From contig NC_063283.1 in the NCBI RefSeq assembly GCF_910591885.1, forward strand, positions 7,487,001 through 7,551,000: DNA of 64,000 bases, written 5' to 3'. Within the stretch, counting starts at the first letter, position 1, and each line of letters opens with the position of its first letter. Shown here piece after piece: positions 28,373-39,614 of the stretch. Position numbers and translations under genes: made by a program. The stretch comes from Bombus terrestris (lineage: Eukaryota; Arthropoda; Insecta; Hymenoptera; Apidae). The notes under the pieces were generated by a model. The model made no database searches and was not told the origin of the DNA. It saw only the letters and a list, made by a program, of their open reading frames with translations.

Positions 28373-31300
28373 GGACCTTATGAAACGAGTTTGCCAATTC
28401 ATAGAGAGAGGGTTGAACAGCCACTCGTTTCCAAAAATTCGAACAAAACTACAATCCTGGTATTTTGCGTGGGAACCTTTGAACAAAGCTTCTCGGAAAG
28501 AATGGCAGGAGATTTTGTTTTTTATTTTCTTTTTTTTTTTTATTTTTCCTTTTCTTTTCCCTTTGGGTTTTGTTTGCTGTTTTGGCTTAGCATGCTTGTT
28601 GAAAGCTGTCCATGGAGCTGTTCAAGTTGCCATTGAATTTGATTTATTATATTTTTTATTGATCGTAATAGAAATTTCTTGCAGATATTACAATCCGTAT
28701 ATTCAAAAACGACTACATTCGTTCGATATACAATATATTCGTCATCTCTACAAAATATAATGCGTTTGTAGTAAATGCCTTTTGAATTTGTTTCAAATTT
28801 TACCAACATTACCATGATAATAAAGTTTCTAACGAAGACTAATGAAGTTTCAAAAAGTTTCGTATAACACGCATAATAACTCATAAGAGGTTTTTAAGGT
28901 GAGTGTTCAAAAACTTTCGTGAGTCACCGTACACCTTTACTTGCATCGATCTATGTACATTTTCAAGGTAACTTTTACAGACGTAAATTCCACCTCCCCT
29001 TACTCCACACCGCATACATGTCCGTTGTAGTATATTAGTAGTATAGTACCTTGTACCCAAAGCGATCCTTCACCCAGTGAATCCAAAACCCGCGAAATTC
29101 GCCCGTTTTACCACGACTAAACATGGAAGGGAAGAAGCAAAACTCAGCGAGTCGAGGGAATTCTATAGTTCTCTGGTATTTCGACCAAGCTCGATCCCTG
29201 GCGATACAAGAGTCGACATCGAGCAATGAATTAACAAAACGTCTCTCTGTCCCTTTGGTGCGCGTGTTAACGGCATGGAAACGCGGGAGTAAAAGTGCAC
29301 GACCGAATATCCTGGATGCTGTGGCGTGTGTACATCGCGCATCGTTAGCGGTCACGAACATTTCACACGGCCGCTCGTCCCTTTATTAAACCACGTTTCA
29401 ACCACGGAATCGGCCAAGAAATACTATGTATAGCCCCGCTCAAACATTCTAAGATACAAAATGTGCGATTAATCAAATTTTAGTTTGGTAGTATCGTAAA
29501 AATTGCGAGATCAAGAAATAGCAAGAATTATCGCATTAAACGATATCAATGTCGAATCTTTGAAATCATACGAAAGTACTATTAATTAATACGAAATTTA
29601 TTGGTACGTAAATGCTACAATAAATAGAATGGTGTGCAAAAATCTTTTCTAAAAAGGACTGTGACAAATAATTGTCGAAACTCGACGCAAAATATTCGAC
29701 TATTATTATAAATATTCGACTTTCCCGGTCCTATTATTTATTAAATGTTATTCCTTCCAAGTGATTGATGTTGTTTCAATCTTCCATAAATGAAACCCAC
29801 GTGTTATTCGCAAGAGCTGGGTACGTTTAAGAAATGTTCTTTCATATCTTCGAATGGTAATGTAATTTTTACCAGAGTCGGAGCTAACGTAACAATTGTC
29901 CCCAGACTATAGATAGAATGGGGCTGTGCATACGAGGAAGAGAAAAAAGCCATCGGCGATGCGACGTTGAAATAAAAATTTACACTCTGCTACGCTCCTC
30001 TCGGTCTTTATCTTATTCGTTCGTTAACCCGTTCTTCTCTCTTTTGCTACTCCTTTCTCTCAACTCTCCACTCCCTTCCACCCCTCCTACCTCTATCCTC
30101 TCACAATCCAATCCTTTTATTTCTCCTCATCTTTCTCGCGACGTCTACTTCCTCCATCTTTATCTGTAATATCTCGTCTCCTTTCTTCTCCTTTTTATAG
30201 AAACGACAGAAGAATCGGAACCACGTCGCTGGAATCGTCAACGGAGCGATTCAGCGCAAACTGTACTCCGCGGACGAGAGCGGAATTCCTCTCTCGAATC
30301 TGCAACAATTTAATTTACCATTCGTTCGTTTGACGCAGGGCGTAACTCTGCCAGCGGAATACATATATTAATACCGAGCGCGATATTAGTTTAACGCTCG
30401 TTGAATACGCGGAAATCACAGAAGCCGATTAACGGCAGCTCCGAGCGCAACCTCGCCGAATAGTCGAATATTTGGAATAAGCCGAGGTCTCGAAAGAATG
30501 GACTGGTCCACGCGGCTTACGCTAAACCTAGACCCGTGCGAAATTAATCGACCGCTCAAGGCAGATGGACAGCGAACCCAGTACAGGGTTTATGTAGCCT
30601 GTATTGTATGAAAATGAAGCAACTTTAAGTTTACTTCAAAAAATTCTAGTTCTTCATTTACAATTTACACGAATATTATGCTTTAGGTGAAGTTTCGATT
30701 TGCAGATTGAAGGTTATGATCGAACGAAGCTTTTATTGACTCTTTCTGGTATGTTTCGAATATTATAAAACTCCTTCGTTCCTGTAAAGCGCAAAATATA
30801 AAATACAGACCTGTAATACGAAAACCGTGTATTAAGAGTCTGACTTATTTAGTAAACATCGAGTAATCTTCAACGTCACGACCCGTATAGAAAGGCAGAT
30901 GTCACTTATGAGGTATACGTACGTATTTCGCGGTCATGGAAGCGGCCTTGAGCGCGCAATTACTTTCGGACAAAGCGTAACGACAATAACTCTCGGTCGG
31001 TCGCATTGTACCCGAACGTTTTTCAGGGAAATCGTGCCAAATAGACCGATTAAAATAACGTAACAGCCTTATCTCGCGTACCCTCGAGCAATAATAGTTA
31101 ATGCTCGATCGACGATCCGACGTGATTCCCCCTTGTTCTTCTCTCTCGCTTGACGAGAGCGCGGCCAATAAACCGAAAGCTCTTTCTGGGGCTCGACTGC
31201 TGGTGTGCTGCTGCTACTCGTGAACGGCCGTAGTGCGCACACGAAAACGTCCCTCTCTTGCTCGCGTGATGCGAGCTTAAACCACGAGAGATCGATGCAC

Positions 31301-33378
31301 GGCAACAGGGGCAGAGAGAGAAGAGAGAAACAAAGAAGCCGTTCTTTCGGGGTGTTCGCGAACGTGTGTGAACGTGACTATACATGGCTCGTTGTGTATG
31401 TATATGTATATCTGTGTACGTCACGCGCGTTCCATACCACACGGATCTTAAAAGAAACAGGAAAGAATTACGACACCGTAAATCCCGACCAACTATTCGA
31501 AAGCGAAACGTAGCGTCGCGGAAAAATGCAAGGCGACAACCGTTTATTGTGATCTGTGTATTTTGGTTATTTACGTCACACATGGCTTTCGCCCTGGCGA
31601 AAACAGGCTTGTAACGTTGGCAGCAGTGGCTATTAGTATCGGTTACGTTTGCGAGTCACATGACCCGGAGAATTTAAAAGAAACGGATAAAAGAGAAAAA
31701 AAAGTCGAACGAAATGCTTAAGTCAAGGCTTGTTTATGAAGAAAAACGTATACCCTATGAATCATCGACAACCAGAGTACTCAACAAGATATATGTACAT
31801 ATTTATGCAAATGTGTCTAATAATTTCGCGTCGATAACGCGCTCTCCATTAAAGCTACATTAACTGACGAATATTTCCAGAAAAAGCAACGATGAGATAT
31901 TGTTCCGATCTTGGATCTTTGGACCGATTTAATTAACTGCAAATTTAATCAATCAATGGTCGTTCTTCACGTTTTTAAAACGTACTTATATTTTGCTGAT
32001 CTTAGTTTTCATGAAGAAAGAAAGGAGTGAAATATACAAATTGAACAATATCGATTTAATTAACTGCAAATTTAATTATAATCAATGCATACGTGTCACA
32101 TTTCTAAAAATGAAAATAGGTAGAATATTTAATTAGAAAAATAAAATATCAACTGGAAAGGATAGATTTCATAAAATGAATAGTGGGTTAGTGAAATGCA
32201 AGAGTAAAGAGGAGGAAGGAGATATCACGGGAATTCAGCACACACGCGCGAGCAAACGTAGCATCGGATACGTCACAGCGGTATTATAAGTGGAATGATA
32301 AAATGAGATCATCGTTACCGCTTCTCCGCGCACTCTGACGCATACGCGTACACTGCGGACGCGACCTACACGACACAACGACAATCAAACATAGTGCACT
32401 GTGAAAAAAACACAAGGCACGTATATATACGTGGGTATATCTACATACAATCTATCTATAGATCTACATATCTACATATATATACATATATATTTACTGA
32501 TAGTGTTTACCGCCGGTTGGCCGAAAAACGAACGTGCACCGCGACACGATTACAGCGTACGCTGCACGTTGCATCACAAGAGCGTACACCGGTGAAGGTC
32601 ACGCGCTCCAAAACTCACGACTACGGAGTACGAAAACATCTAGGCTTGATATAGCTCGTCAGAGTCCGGTTCGATATCGGAAAGCTTATCTGTACCTACC
32701 TATTCATAATTTGATTAATATATTCTGTACCGCGTAAGTTATCGACGACTGATGACCCACGCTGAAACTTCCATTTCATCTCAAATATGATATTTTAACT
32801 ATAGCAAGTAAGACAATTCTAAAATATTTCCTGGTCACAATTATTGAAGTATATTGGAATATTTTATATATTAGGCATATTTCCTCACGATTATGTAATT
32901 TTTGTAACAGTTACAAAACGCAATTTACACATGGCTTGGATGGCAAATCACGTAAAATTAACAGATATGGAATGTGTTAAAACTAGTTAGAAGACATTCG
33001 AAAGAGATAAACATGGACTGAAGAAAAAATTTTGTGGCCGGGGCTTCGATTCCATCGGATAATCGCGATATTGATAAAAAAAGTGCCGCGAACGAAAAAA
33101 CAGAGATGAAGATAGGCGTAATAATAAAGGTCGAGTTCCGAGATCCAACGACGGTAAGTACACGCGCGTTCGTTGCCATGTGCCAATGACATGGTACACA
33201 CGCACGAGACACACAGGCGCAACCACGATGAAACTCGCCGGCGCTCGGTGCTCGCGAAGAAGAAAGGAAAAGAACACAGATGCGTAGATGTACGCGTAGT
33301 CTAGGCAGCAAAGCAGTACTCACCTCTTTCTCTTCGTTCAATATACTCGGCGGCCTGTAGTAGGGCAGCAATGCTCAT
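24561..33378 (-). CDS. Mxd: MAD/MXD-family MAX dimerization protein, 5' part (three exons, C-terminal part missing)
   Basis: Transcriptional repressor of the MAX network: MXD proteins pair with MAX on E-boxes and recruit SIN3/HDAC through an N-terminal helix. Exons on the minus strand: 33324-33378 (MSIAALLQAAEYIERRER plus one base), 25858-25951 (EAEHGYASTMPMPDDMRTVT and on to SQGSR) and 24561-24590 (TTHNELEKNR). Donors GTGAGT, GTTGGT and GTGAGT and acceptors TTGCAG and TTGCAG match, in phases 1, 2 and 2. The first exon is the Sin3-interaction helix; the third is the start of the basic region, cut at EKNR/R like the vertebrate genes. EREAEHGYAS and THNELEKNR fit MXD1-4/MXI1 better than MNT. 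The helix-loop-helix and zipper exons were not found in 1-24560, so the gene probably runs off the left edge. Introns 1 and 2 are 7372 and 1267 bp. Confidence 0.9.
25858..25951 (-). CDS. Mxd: MXD exon 2: linker between SID and basic region
   Basis: A 94-bp exon between a TTGCAG acceptor (25952-25957) and a GTTGGT donor (25857-25852). Joined to exon 1 it reads RREREAEHGYAS, the MXD family signature, then an acidic turn (MPDDM) and a Lys/Arg cluster (KRPKTKKSQG) that could serve as a nuclear localisation signal. It ends in phase 2. Confidence 0.92.
26557..26590. repeat. GA microsatellite
   Basis: GA repeats with two AAAG interruptions, within MXD intron 1. Confidence 0.9.
27525..28073. mobile_element. 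Candidate hAT-like MITE (about 550 bp)
   Basis: A perfect 17-bp inverted repeat, CTAGCGATGGGATCAAG, lies near 27525-27545 and as its reverse complement near 28055-28073. The end motif AGCGATGGG resembles hAT-type termini. The inside is AT-rich with no transposase frame and contains a short direct repeat near 27829-27858. No exact 8-bp target duplication abuts the repeats, so the superfamily is uncertain. Confidence 0.5.
28340..28370. repeat. GA microsatellite
   Basis: GA repeat of about 30 bp within MXD intron 1. Confidence 0.9.
28641..28935. mobile_element. Possible one-ended mariner-like fragment
   Basis: The stretch ending at about 28933 reads, on the minus strand, CGGTGACTCACGAAAGTTTT, which resembles termini of insect mariner elements. 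No matching opposite end was found, so this would be a truncated copy. The left limit is arbitrary. Confidence 0.25.
31925..32076. repeat. 25-bp perfect direct repeat, spacing 127 bp
   Basis: The string CGATTTAATTAACTGCAAAT plus TTAAT occurs at 31925-31949 and 32052-32076, each followed shortly by AATCAATG. The pair looks like the preserved part of a local tandem duplication. Confidence 0.7.
32419..32495. repeat. TA/TC/CA-type low-complexity tract
   Basis: Mixed TATATAC and ATCTACA repeats, with many ORF fragments of Tyr/Ile that are artefacts of the repeat. Confidence 0.8.
33324..33378 (-). CDS. Mxd: MXD exon 1: start codon and Sin3-interaction domain
   Basis: The ATG at 33378 begins 18 codons of an amphipathic Leu/Ala-rich helix ending in ERRER and stops at a strong GTGAGT donor (33323-33318), phase 1. 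The sequence matches the short SID helix of MAD proteins, which binds the PAH2 domain of SIN3. The exon sits in CpG-rich DNA, consistent with a nearby promoter. Confidence 0.92.
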
Positions 33379-33544
33379 ATTTCCCCGATTTGGCGTAATT
33401 TTGGCGACTTCGGTTCACTACCTCTTTCCCTGTAATCCCGGCACACACACCGATGATCACCGCCGCGCGCGCGACACACAACGCAATAACCGTTTAGAGA
33501 CGCACACGACGAGCACCAGCCCCGTATACACCGCGCGGCCGATC

Positions 33545-33571
33545 TGTTGTTGTTGTTGATGTTGATGTTGG
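33545..33571. repeat. GTT/GAT triplet tract
   Basis: TGTTGTTGTTGATGTTGATG-type triplets upstream of the MXD start, probably in the 5' UTR or promoter. Confidence 0.8.
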
Positions 33572-35809
33572 CTGGCGCTGGTGTTGTCGCTTCTCGAACT
33601 TTTCTCTCCGCCCGCCTGTTCAACCGCCGCTCCTTCTCCTCCCCCTCTTCCACGACCGCCACCTCTTCCTCCTTTTCTCGTCCGTCCGCGCGCCTCGCTG
33701 GCTGCGTTCGCTTAGGTGCACGTAACACACAAGCGCGCGCGCGTGACTACCGAGACTAGCCCGATTTCAAACGCGCACTAGATTCGCGGACGGCAAATCG
33801 ATGGCCAGGCCTTTCCAACCGCGATACGCATCAAGAACTGTCTTTTTTTCCTCTCTCTACCACGGTATATATTCCGTCGACTATTTCGCGATATACGTTT
33901 CCCTTTGTAGCCTGTTTGCACCAACCGTTCGACGACTTTCAGTCTATCTGGTCCGTGTCTGTCTATCTTACTTCCAATTCCACTTGCCTTTTTATTTAAA
34001 ATGCTAGTTTCCTTTTCCCTTGTTCTATACGTTTCTTTTCTCCCCCTTTTCTACTCAGTGGCGTTTCACTTTAACTCCGTACAGCTTGTATAATATTCTC
34101 CTTTTCCTATCTTTATGTTTTCTGCCTGACTTCGTCGGTTCTCTTCTTCTTTCTTCACCTTCGTTTCACAACATTCACTACGATCACACCAAATCACGTG
34201 AAAATGACAAAAAAGAAAAGAAAAGAAAAATCAACGGCCAATAGGATATACGCGAGGCAAGAGAATACGACGCACCGCTGCTCCACACTTCCATACGCGA
34301 AGTCGCGTGCGAGCGAACCGACAAATCGTGTTTTACGAATACGCGACAAAGACGGAAGAGACAGACAGAGAGCTCACGCGAGCAAGCAAGTAAGCGCGAA
34401 CGGTACAATTGGAAAGAAGCACACTATAGTACAGTCACTAGGCGAGTCGAAAGGGTCGAGATTACGCGTGTCGCCGGTAATTTATCGCGGACTCGAGCGA
34501 CCGATCAACCAAGCGAGCGAACCAACGAATGCGAAAGAACCTGACCTCGATCAGCGGCCGGTTCGACTTGTGCGCGCTCGACCAACTATTATTTTTGGTC
34601 AGGAAACGAGTATCGCGTACTGTGCACAGCGTGCATGTGCATGCGACCACTTTACGTGCCGGCTACTTGTTTTGTGCAGCGACCTTGAACGCGTAGATCT
34701 TACTGGGAGCCATGCACCAAGTGGCCTGGGAGCATGGATCTAGATGTTGCAATATTTCCAACGTATAACGCCAATGTACTCGTATATATATCGTGGTCAC
34801 CGAAACAAAGTAAAAAACACGTTTGAGAACTTCAAAATGAAATGTAAGACCACAAAATTTTCGCAAAGAGTATATCGTTCGTTCCGGACGACGAATCTAT
34901 CGCCGTTTTTCTTGATTCACGCACGTAACTCGGTCAACTTGGTCGTGAGGTCAACGATTCCCATGAAACTCACGCAATACGCAGTTTGCGGTAGCAGACG
35001 GACACACACGTACACACACGCAAACAATGTCGAGCGGTGTGCCAATAAAACCGCAATTTACTCGTCAGAGAAAACGTACGTTGTCACGCGCAAAACACAG
35101 AGGCAAATCTTCTAGAAACTCGCATGATACGCGACCGATCACGGTAATGCTCGTACTGGTTTTCCGTTCACGATGAGCACGTAGAAAGGCGCTCCCTTGA
35201 TTCCGTTCTCGACTGGATTGCAAGCGACTTTTAGTACACATGCACGTTACACCGCACAAACATGCCTATGCACACGCACGTAATGCGAGTGAAAATACGT
35301 GTGTACATGTGTGATCCGTAATAAGTGTGGTTCCCATACAAGAAACAACGGCAACGCGATGGGTGCATACACACGTTCACGGTATGTGAAGAAAATGTGT
35401 GCGAATACAGAGCGCGAATAAAACCGATACGCAATATACACGGAGCCGGCCTAAGGATCACGCGAATGTATATTGCGTATCGGACGATACATTAACGGCT
35501 CGTTTCTGACAATGATCATTTCTAACGCAAATGTGCTACCTCTCCGACCTGTGTACATACAGCAAAAACGCGTGCGTACGTATGACGTTGAGGATCGAAT
35601 GTATTTCGACCCTATCGTCCACCTAGTGACATTTGGCACGCCGGATACGTTCGCTCACACACGAAAGTAGGTGCAGCTGAGCGACGACGTAAAGAAAGAC
35701 GGTCACTGTGTGGATCGGCACTGCCTAACACTACTTCTACTGCACAGGTTTTCGCGGGTACAGAGTGGGGGGGCTAGTCAGGACAAAGAAAAGGAGGCTC
35801 GAAACTGAC

Positions 35810-35870
35810 CGACGACGACGAGCCCACGAGCCCCCGACGACGACGACGACTACGACAAGCCGACGACGAG
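35810..35870. repeat. GAC/ACG triplet tract
   Basis: Interrupted GAC repeats in the CpG-rich region upstream of MXD. Confidence 0.8.
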
Positions 35871-36100
35871 CGAGCGACAGCCTGATACCTCCGCACTTCG
35901 CGAGCACTCTCACGCATTTATCGATGTCAAACGTCTCTGCACCGTAGAAGCACCAGGCGTCGTTTCTTACGGTGTCGCTGATTGGCCGAGCGGTGCGCCA
36001 GTGCACTGCCTCGGCCAATCAACGTTGACAATACGACCCTGCCGTACGAGCCGCCACCAGCACCGGTCGTGTCACGTGAATCTCATGCCCGAAAACAAAA

Positions 36101-37401
36101 CAAACAGCTGGCTGTGTTCCTTGCCTCGCTCTCCTGCACGCTATCGTGCGTGTACTTTTCATGTACGATATTCCTCCAGTAGAGAAGACACTCCCCTTTT
36201 TCATCTAGAATGTACTAAAACTGAGAAATAATATATCAGAAAGTAATGCGTTGATCGATCACGCTGGTACCGATTACATCGGGAATTAACTTATTATAAC
36301 ACACGATGTATTTTTAAGTAATTCGAATCCCACTTATTTATTTCGTTATAATCTATTCAATCTTCCTGTAAGAAACAATTTTTATTCTTTATTATATAAT
36401 TTAAATATAACAACTCTAAAATGTCGCTCGATACTTCCTTACATTATGAAATTTAAGATAAGTGCATTTGAAAATTCATATAATCGCGCCATCTTTTGTA
36501 TTCCATTTAGCGTCACCCATACTTTTTCAAATTGGTACTTCTGAAGATCTGAGTCTCTCGAGATCTATAGCGTCCGGTATAGTATTTGAATATATATAAA
36601 TTTATAGTTTGATTCAACAAAATTCGATCATTTTGTACTTTATAATAGCAATAAATATGTGTGACAGAAAGATAAAATACAGTAATTTACCGATTTCTGT
36701 GATTATCGTCAAAGGTTAGAAGAATTTCTTCGAAAAAGGTGATGATCATTTGGTAAGTTACACAAAATCAATAATTTCTATATAGATCGTATTTAATTTA
36801 AAAAATGAGGAATGACATTTGAAAGAATGCACACGTAGATGTACAGTTATATACATTATAACGATTTCTGTCGTTTCACGCATCGTTATTTACGAGTGCG
36901 AGTGTTATTTTCATTTGTTGTGCTATGACAAAAAATTATACTCGTATGTAAATGTTTCATTGTGATATATTTAAAATTAATACAATTACGACATGACAAA
37001 TCTAATTAATTCAACAATTATTAGAAAATATTTGAACTAAAAATTATAAATATAGCTTTATTGCAGTTATTTTTAGTAAATAATTGCTTAACCCAATACA
37101 TTTTCAACTAATTAAAAAGTAACAATAGATTTATAAAGATTTCTTATGAAAATAATAATTTTTCAAAATTACATTATTTTTCCATACTTTTATTATAAGG
37201 CAAAAATTAAAACATATTTAAGTTGAACAACTTAGAAACTTGTGAAGTACAATTTAAAATATTACTTTGGTTAGTTGATAATTCACTTTTTATTTATTCC
37301 TTTGAAAAATACACAATTCCTTATAATTTGTACAATTTTGTAAATTGATTTCTATTATATTGAGATATATCATTTTGATTAAAAAAATTTGTATGAATAA
37401 A
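36101..37401. other. AT-rich spacer between DALRD3 3' end and MXD upstream region
   Basis: A strongly AT-rich stretch with many short A and T runs and no plausible exon. Its right part holds the DALRD3 3' UTR. Nothing else was recognised. Confidence 0.5.
37289..37298 (-). terminator. Overlapping AATAAA polyadenylation signals of DALRD3
   Basis: Two overlapping AATAAA hexamers on the minus strand about 105 nt downstream of the DALRD3 stop codon. Position and orientation fit the gene's 3' end; use is inferred. Confidence 0.45.
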
Positions 37402-39078
37402 TTACATGCGAGATACAGGAGCAATATCTAATAAAGCAAGTGCATTTTGAAGCACAATTTGCAATGCATGTAGCATATATAATCTGGCAGTCATTGTTGG
37501 AATTAAATGGTCATATGCTTCCTATAATGAAACAATAATATATAAACAATAAATAATTAATCATACAATAAGGTTTATAATTCAATCATTAACATTAGTC
37601 AGTAATAAAACTTACAGTTAAAATTCTAATTCTATGATAGTAGATGCTAAATTTTTGGCACAGTTTAGACAAAAATATACAAATAAATTGTGTATTTGTT
37701 TGGAACACAGGATCATATCTTAAACAATCCTTTATCATTTGTTGATATCCAATAACAAAATTATATATAAGTTCCCATTCTTCCTAGAAATTATAAAGTT
37801 TCTGAGTTATTGTTTGTTCTCTTTCATAAATTGGAAATGTTGATAATTCAGTATCTTTTGAATAAAATACCTCTTGATTTAGTAAAGAAAAATCTGTATC
37901 ATTGACACATGGTAAATTAGGATATTCTCCTCTTAAACTTTTATCATTATACTTTTCAATGATAGCTGTTATTCTTGCTGTATTATATAATATAAAACAT
38001 CCACCTAAAAACTAATAATGGTAGAAATTGTTCCTTTAAAAATTCTAAGAAATTCATGCAAAACTCAGAGATGAAAGAACCTTTTGTGTTTGTGGTACTT
38101 TTATCGGTAGCAACATTGCATCCAATAAAAACAGGACGGCTTGGTTTTACAGATAATAATTCAAATGTAACTGTTGCTTTTGCAAGATTTTCAAGGAAAC
38201 ATTCTTCTGTTTCTACATTGAATTCTCGTGCTTCAAAATATTTATGTTCATTTAATGCTTTTAATTCTATAATTTTATTGTTAATATATTCTTTATACGT
38301 TAGTTTTGTCTCTTTACAGTTTGTTTCTGTATTTTTTACCACACCACATATACACCTCTCATAATTTTCTCTCACATTTCCTTGTGACTTAGTGGTAAAT
38401 ACAAATCTGTAATCAGAGTGCTCATCTGATATTTTAGATCCATGTAGAGTCAAAATCTTTTCAGTGACATGTTGTATTAAGTGTAATCTTCTAGTTGTGA
38501 GTTCTGATTCGTTATCTTGGAGCGATATGAAACTAAAGATCTTGTTAACTGAAAAAGTTTTCCCAAAGTCATTCTTAAATGCTATAACTGCTTTGATCGA
38601 GCTCTCTATAAGAGGGGTACGTTGTAAAAATAAACAAACTCTTTCTCTCTCTAAAAGATACTTGTGTAATTTTATAGACCAATTACTACTTGATGATATT
38701 AACAACTGTAAAACCTGCAAAAATATCTTTTAGTTTTATAGCTAGGTTATGTTTCTTTCCTTGATGATATTTTTTATTATATTTTACCTGATTTGCAATG
38801 TCTGCATCAGTGTTGCTATTTATTCCACCACCTCGAACATATAGAAAATGTTGCAAAATTGTTGTACACTTTTCTTCACATTGATCTGTGTCTTTCAACA
38901 AGTTTTTCCATACTTTAAGGCTAGGTATAAAATATAATTCACCATTTATTGCTAACTTCTCATTATTTACCTTGACAACTGAGGTATTTTTGCAATTATT
39001 ACCACTTAAATATGATGTTATATTATTTATAAGCAACTGTATGCAAATGGGTGATGTGTTTTCCATTTGTGACTCCAT
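37402..39078 (-). CDS. DALRD3: DALR anticodon-binding domain-containing protein 3 (DALRD3)
   Basis: Relative of the arginyl-tRNA synthetase C-terminus without a catalytic domain. Human DALRD3 binds certain tRNA-Arg species and helps METTL2 make 3-methylcytidine at position 32. Exons on the minus strand: 38788-39078, 38081-38714, 37871-38004, 37616-37783 and 37402-37521; introns of 73, 76, 87 and 94 bp; total 1347 nt, 448 residues (human about 543). The start ATG has an in-frame TGA just upstream. Key conserved stretches are GGCFILYNTARITAII, DFSLLNQEEEWELIYNF (spliced), CIFLSKLCQKFSIYYHRIRIL and the C-terminal LHALQIVLQNALALL. The second intron has a weak donor (AAAAG/GTTCTT); it is needed to join NTK to GGCFILYN and restores the spacing seen in the human protein. 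The gene lies head to tail behind FHIP2 with 536 bp between them and is more AT-rich than its neighbours. Confidence 0.93.
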
Positions 39079-39381
39079 GTGTCAGTCACTCCAATATGAA
39101 GTAACTTTAACAACTTACTCTAATATGAAGCATATGATTCTGAAATTAGTTTCACTTATAAGACATGTAACATTCTTAACTTACGTTTTTTATTTCAATT
39201 ATTAAAATTATTTGCAAACTATGTAGTCCTATGATATACTCAAATTTAAATATGTTTTTAAATTGATATGTGGTAATTAAAGGTTGTTGAAACTACAAAT
39301 ATTATAACAACTATATTAGAAAAATTTGTAACAATTTTTGAAGCAAAATAATCAAAACGAACGTGACTTTTCAGTAGTTTC

Positions 39382-39387
39382 TTTATT
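39382..39387 (-). terminator. AATAAA polyadenylation signal of FHIP2
   Basis: AATAAA on the minus strand, about 228 nt after the FHIP2 stop codon and about 300 nt before the DALRD3 start. It would give separate transcripts for the two genes. Confidence 0.4.
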
Positions 39388-39614
39388 AGAGTCACAAGTC
39401 GAATTATGCAAATAGGTGATTGTAAACATTAACATTAATATAATAGTAGCTATATTTAACATAAAGTATGTACGTATATTTTACAAATTCATCACAAAAC
39501 ACAATTTTCTATTTAAGCGTATCTAGACTGACGATCGATCATTAAATAAATTTACTCAGCCATAGTACTGTAATTAAATTCAATAATTTACATCGCTCTC
39601 TTTGATAACAATTA

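Larger units (their letters stand above)
33379..36100 (-). promoter_or_regulatory. CpG-rich upstream region of MXD (likely promoter and 5' UTR)
   Basis: The DNA just upstream of the MXD start is dense in CpG and has short triplet tracts (33545-33571 and 35810-35870) and two CACGTG E-boxes (34195-34200 and 36073-36078). Long open frames on both strands here are an effect of high GC. No TATA box at a clear distance was seen. The promoter call rests on position and base composition. Confidence 0.45.

Noticed and set aside
34198..34743. 181-codon plus-strand open frame upstream of MXD
   Set aside because: Located in the CpG-rich upstream region, antisense to the likely MXD 5' UTR, with charged low-complexity composition and no recognisable domain.
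34195..36078. CACGTG E-boxes as evidence of MXD autoregulation
   Set aside because: CACGTG occurs often in this window (for example near 2485, 3372, 3510 and 11664), so its presence upstream of MXD is not specific.
37784..37870. In-frame TAG stop in DALRD3 before EEWELIYNF
   Set aside because: The stop lies in an 87-bp intron with GAG/GTATTT donor and TTTCTAG acceptor.
37983..38020. Apparent frameshift in DALRD3 at a run of five A
   Set aside because: A 76-bp GT-AG intron (38005-38080) removes exactly the extra length, restores the frame and gives the protein spacing expected for the family.
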